Of a stretch of DNA of 64,000 bases, positions 61,612 to 64,000 are shown piece after piece. Source of the stretch: Rhododendron vialii. Its lineage: Eukaryota; Streptophyta; Magnoliopsida; Ericales; Ericaceae. A model generated the notes under the pieces. The model made no database searches, was not told the DNA's origin, and saw only the letters and a list, made by a program, of their open reading frames with translations. The position numbers and the translations under genes are program-made. Numbering within the stretch: the first letter of the stretch is position 1; each line of letters begins with the position of its first letter. The DNA is taken from NCBI RefSeq assembly GCF_030253575.1, contig NC_080559.1:30530501-30594500 (forward strand), read 5' to 3'.

Positions 61612-62516
61612 GAGCATCCACAATGTAATAATCAAAGCTAAAAGGTTGCTAAAATTAGCAATGTTTGCTCAAAAAAGTGCTTACATTGTAATAACCAAAC
61701 TTAGCAACCTCTTAGCAACTCAGAGCATCCACAATGTAATAATCAAAACCAAAAGGTTGCTAAAGTTAGTAATGTTTGCTCAAAAAAGTACTCACATTGT
61801 AATAACCAAGCTTAGCAACTCATCAAATTTTGACCTTTGAATAACCAAACTTAACAACTTTTACCAATAACCAAAACTCAATAACCAAACCCAATAACCA
61901 AATTCATAATTAAAAAATTAAAAAACACCTCACATTAGAATCGTCTCATTGAGACGAATAATTTGGTGTGGTCGGGTGCGTGATTGAAACTTGTTTGCAA
62001 TTGGACATAGACGCATTGCGTATTGTGGGGGGTTTTTTTTTTAGGGATACAAAAATAACCAATGTGGAGATCAAGTTTGTTAGGTTTGATTATGAACAAA
62101 ATGGATAATCAAATGCTGACGTGGTACATTCTGGTTATCGATTTTGATTATTCCCATTGCGGATGCTCTCATCAAATTTTGACCTTTGAATAACCAAACT
62201 TAACAACTTTTACCAATAACCAAAACTCAATAACCAAACCCAATAACCAAATTCAAAACTTAAAAATTAAAAAACACCTCACATTAGAATCGTCTCATCG
62301 AGACGAATAATTTGGTGTGGTCGGGTGCGTGATTGGAACTCGTTTGCAATTGGACATAAATGCATTGCGTATTGTAGGGATTTTTTTTATAGGGATACAA
62401 AAATAACCAATGTGGAGATCAAGTCTGTTAGTTTTGATTATAAACTAAATGGATAATTAAATACTGACGTGGCACATTTTGGTTATCGATTTTTATTATT
62501 CCCATTGCGGATGCTC
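61612..62516 (+). mobile_element. Harbinger-like MITE (outer copy), interrupted by a copy of itself
   Basis: Begins GAGCATCCACAATG and ends CATTGCGGATGCTC, flanked by TAA on both sides (61609-61611 and 62517-62519). It is split after 61722 by the inner copy and resumes at 62172. The 3-bp TAA target fits PIF/Harbinger elements. No coding sequence. Confidence 0.75.
61723..62168 (+). mobile_element. Harbinger-like MITE (inner copy), 446 bp
   Basis: Complete element with the same ends as its host, GAGCATCC and GGATGCTC. It is flanked by a 3-bp duplication TCA (61720-61722 and 62169-62171). Removing it and one TCA rejoins the host as 'agcaactcatcaaattttg', exactly the sequence found at that point in the third copy. 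Confidence 0.8.
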
Positions 62517-62529
62517 TAAGAGCATCTAA

Positions 62530-62982
62530 GAGCATCCACAATGTAATAATCAAAACCAAAAGGTGGCTAAAGTTAGCAATGTTTGCTCAAAAAAGTACTC
62601 ACATTGTAATAACCAAACTTAGCAACCTCTTAGCAACTCATCAAATTTTGACCTTTGAATAACCAAACTTAACAACTTTTATCAATAACCAAAACTCAAT
62701 AACCAAATCCAATAACCAAATTCAGAACTAAAAAATTAAAAAACACATCACATTAGAATCGTCTCATCGAGACGAATAATTTGGTGTGGTCGGGTGCGTG
62801 ATTGGAACTCGTTTGCAATTGGACATAGGTGCATTGCGTATTGTGGGAGGTTTTTTTTTATAGGGATACAAAAATAACCAATGTGGAGATCAAGTTTGTT
62901 AAGTTAAATTATGAACTAAATGGATAATCAAATGCTGACGTGACACATTTTGATTATCGATTTTGATTATTCCCGGATGCTC
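62530..62982 (+). mobile_element. Harbinger-like MITE, third copy, 453 bp
   Basis: Ends GAGCATCCACAATG and GGATGCTC, flanked by TAA (62527-62529 and 62983-62985). Seven bases GAGCATC and a TAA separate it from the outer copy, suggesting insertion next to or into a fourth element end. Confidence 0.75.
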
Positions 62983-63214
62983 TAAGATGGACAGAATTTA
63001 ATCTATGATGGGTATAATCTCCCGTAACGTGCGCGTTCCAATAACGAACTTTCAAACGGGTCCCACTTAAAACCAAAACTGAGATACGATCAAGTGAAGC
63101 CCGTCCGATCTCCAATCACCTGGCCATTCGGTGTATCCTACACCGTTGGATCAGAATATCTGGTCAACTTTTGCTAGCGTGGAACTAGGACCCTTTTTAG
63201 TCCCGTGTCATAAA

Positions 63215-63930
63215 TTCTCTCTCTCTCTCTCTCTCATCTGTTCCCTCACTCCGATGCGGACCAGTTTACACCACATGTCATAAAGGCGAATCCTTTTCTG
63301 AAGACAAAAGGGTTCGCTTTACCCAATCCGATTTCACTACCACGCTCTCTCTCTCTCTCGCTCATCAATACCCTCATTTTTAGAGAGAGAAAGTGGAGTC
63401 AACAGCTTCTATCCCACCACCCGTCCAAAAATGTGTCGAATTTGGTCGTGATTAGATTAGTGTGTACTACAAACCCTTTAACCCATTTTTGTACTACCCA
63501 TGTAGTAAGTAGTACTACATTGCTCCTATAGTCTTCGTGGTTACTTATGTTGTTTTGTAAGTGATCCATAATTTCAACGCCTATAAATCTGACCCATTTA
63601 CTGCGAAGTCATGCACCGAGCTGATCTATTTTCCTGATTCGAGACCTCTAGATAATTTTCCGTTCTTGGGGATTTTCTTGAATCTGAATGCGGTTTGGTG
63701 ATTTGATTGGAATTCCCAATTGAGGTTTACGCTCTTCGTGAGTAAATGCAGAGGGAATCGAAGACCCATCTGTTTTGATTTGGCGGTGACTTTACATTTG
63801 TAGAGTTTTTATGGACGGAATTGTGATTTTCTGAAATGTGTTGAAGAATTCTCGTACGTACATTTAACAAGACGTACATCCATTCTGAGACTTCCTAAGA
63901 GATTTTCAAGATTTTCTGAGAAATACCCAG
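63215..63930 (+). promoter_or_regulatory. Possible 5' leader of a gene beyond the right edge
   Basis: (CT)n tracts at 63217-63234 and about 63344-63360 precede sequence that loses the transposon character of the region to its left. A good donor, CCCAG|GTGAG, falls at 63930/63931, and short open frames of about ten codons begin at ATGs such as the one near 63747. This resembles an untranslated first exon of a plant gene. No protein can be read inside the window. Confidence 0.3.
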
Positions 63931-64000
63931 GTGAGATTTCTCTTGTTTTGTATCCTCAAATTCATTAGATATCGTATTATTATATAGGAAAATAGTAACC

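Noticed and set aside
61612-62982. CRISPR-like or satellite array
   Set aside because: The units have inverted ends and 3-bp flanks and are nested, which is transposon insertion rather than regular spacing.

Overview
This is nuclear DNA of a flowering plant, almost certainly a eudicot. The evidence is interrupted plant genes with GT/AG introns, plant-type families (OPT transporter, ARM-repeat U-box ligase, MIP2, DUF295 F-box), and AT-rich intergenic DNA full of small plant transposons. I cannot name the species.

The left half (4.5-41.5 kb) is a gene block. In order: an oligopeptide transporter (+, 6 exons, 729 aa); an F-box/DUF295 gene with a frameshift (+); a U-box/ARM E3 ligase of the PUB43/44 type (-, 4 coding exons, 1010 aa); a full MAG2-interacting protein 2 (Sec39/NBAS family) gene (+, 12 coding exons, 2427 aa); a small F-box protein (+, 3 exons, 155 aa); and the retromer subunit VPS26 (-, 11 coding exons, 301 aa). 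A single-exon AAA-ATPase of the BCS1-like/At2g46620 type (-, 488 aa) lies at 45.7-47.2 kb. MIP2 (Golgi-to-ER retrograde tethering) and VPS26 (endosomal retromer) both act in membrane trafficking, but plant genes are transcribed singly and I infer no functional cluster.

The right third (47.3-64 kb) has no protein gene I can support. It is a mosaic of small non-autonomous transposons, SINEs, microsatellites and local duplications. The last ~800 bp look like the 5' leader of a gene beyond the right edge.

The most informative new structure is in the repeats, many of which can be closed to the base by target-site duplications. They include a complete TRIM retrotransposon (34387-34751) inside an F-box intron; three copies of one hAT-like family and two other hAT-like families, each with perfect 8-bp target-site duplications; a Harbinger-like MITE inserted into a copy of itself with a 3-bp duplication; tRNA-derived SINEs with 14- to 20-bp duplications; and a solo LTR splitting a triplicated repeat in the intergenic region between the U-box and MIP2 genes. 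I saw no CRISPR array, operon, phage or bacterial-type defence system.
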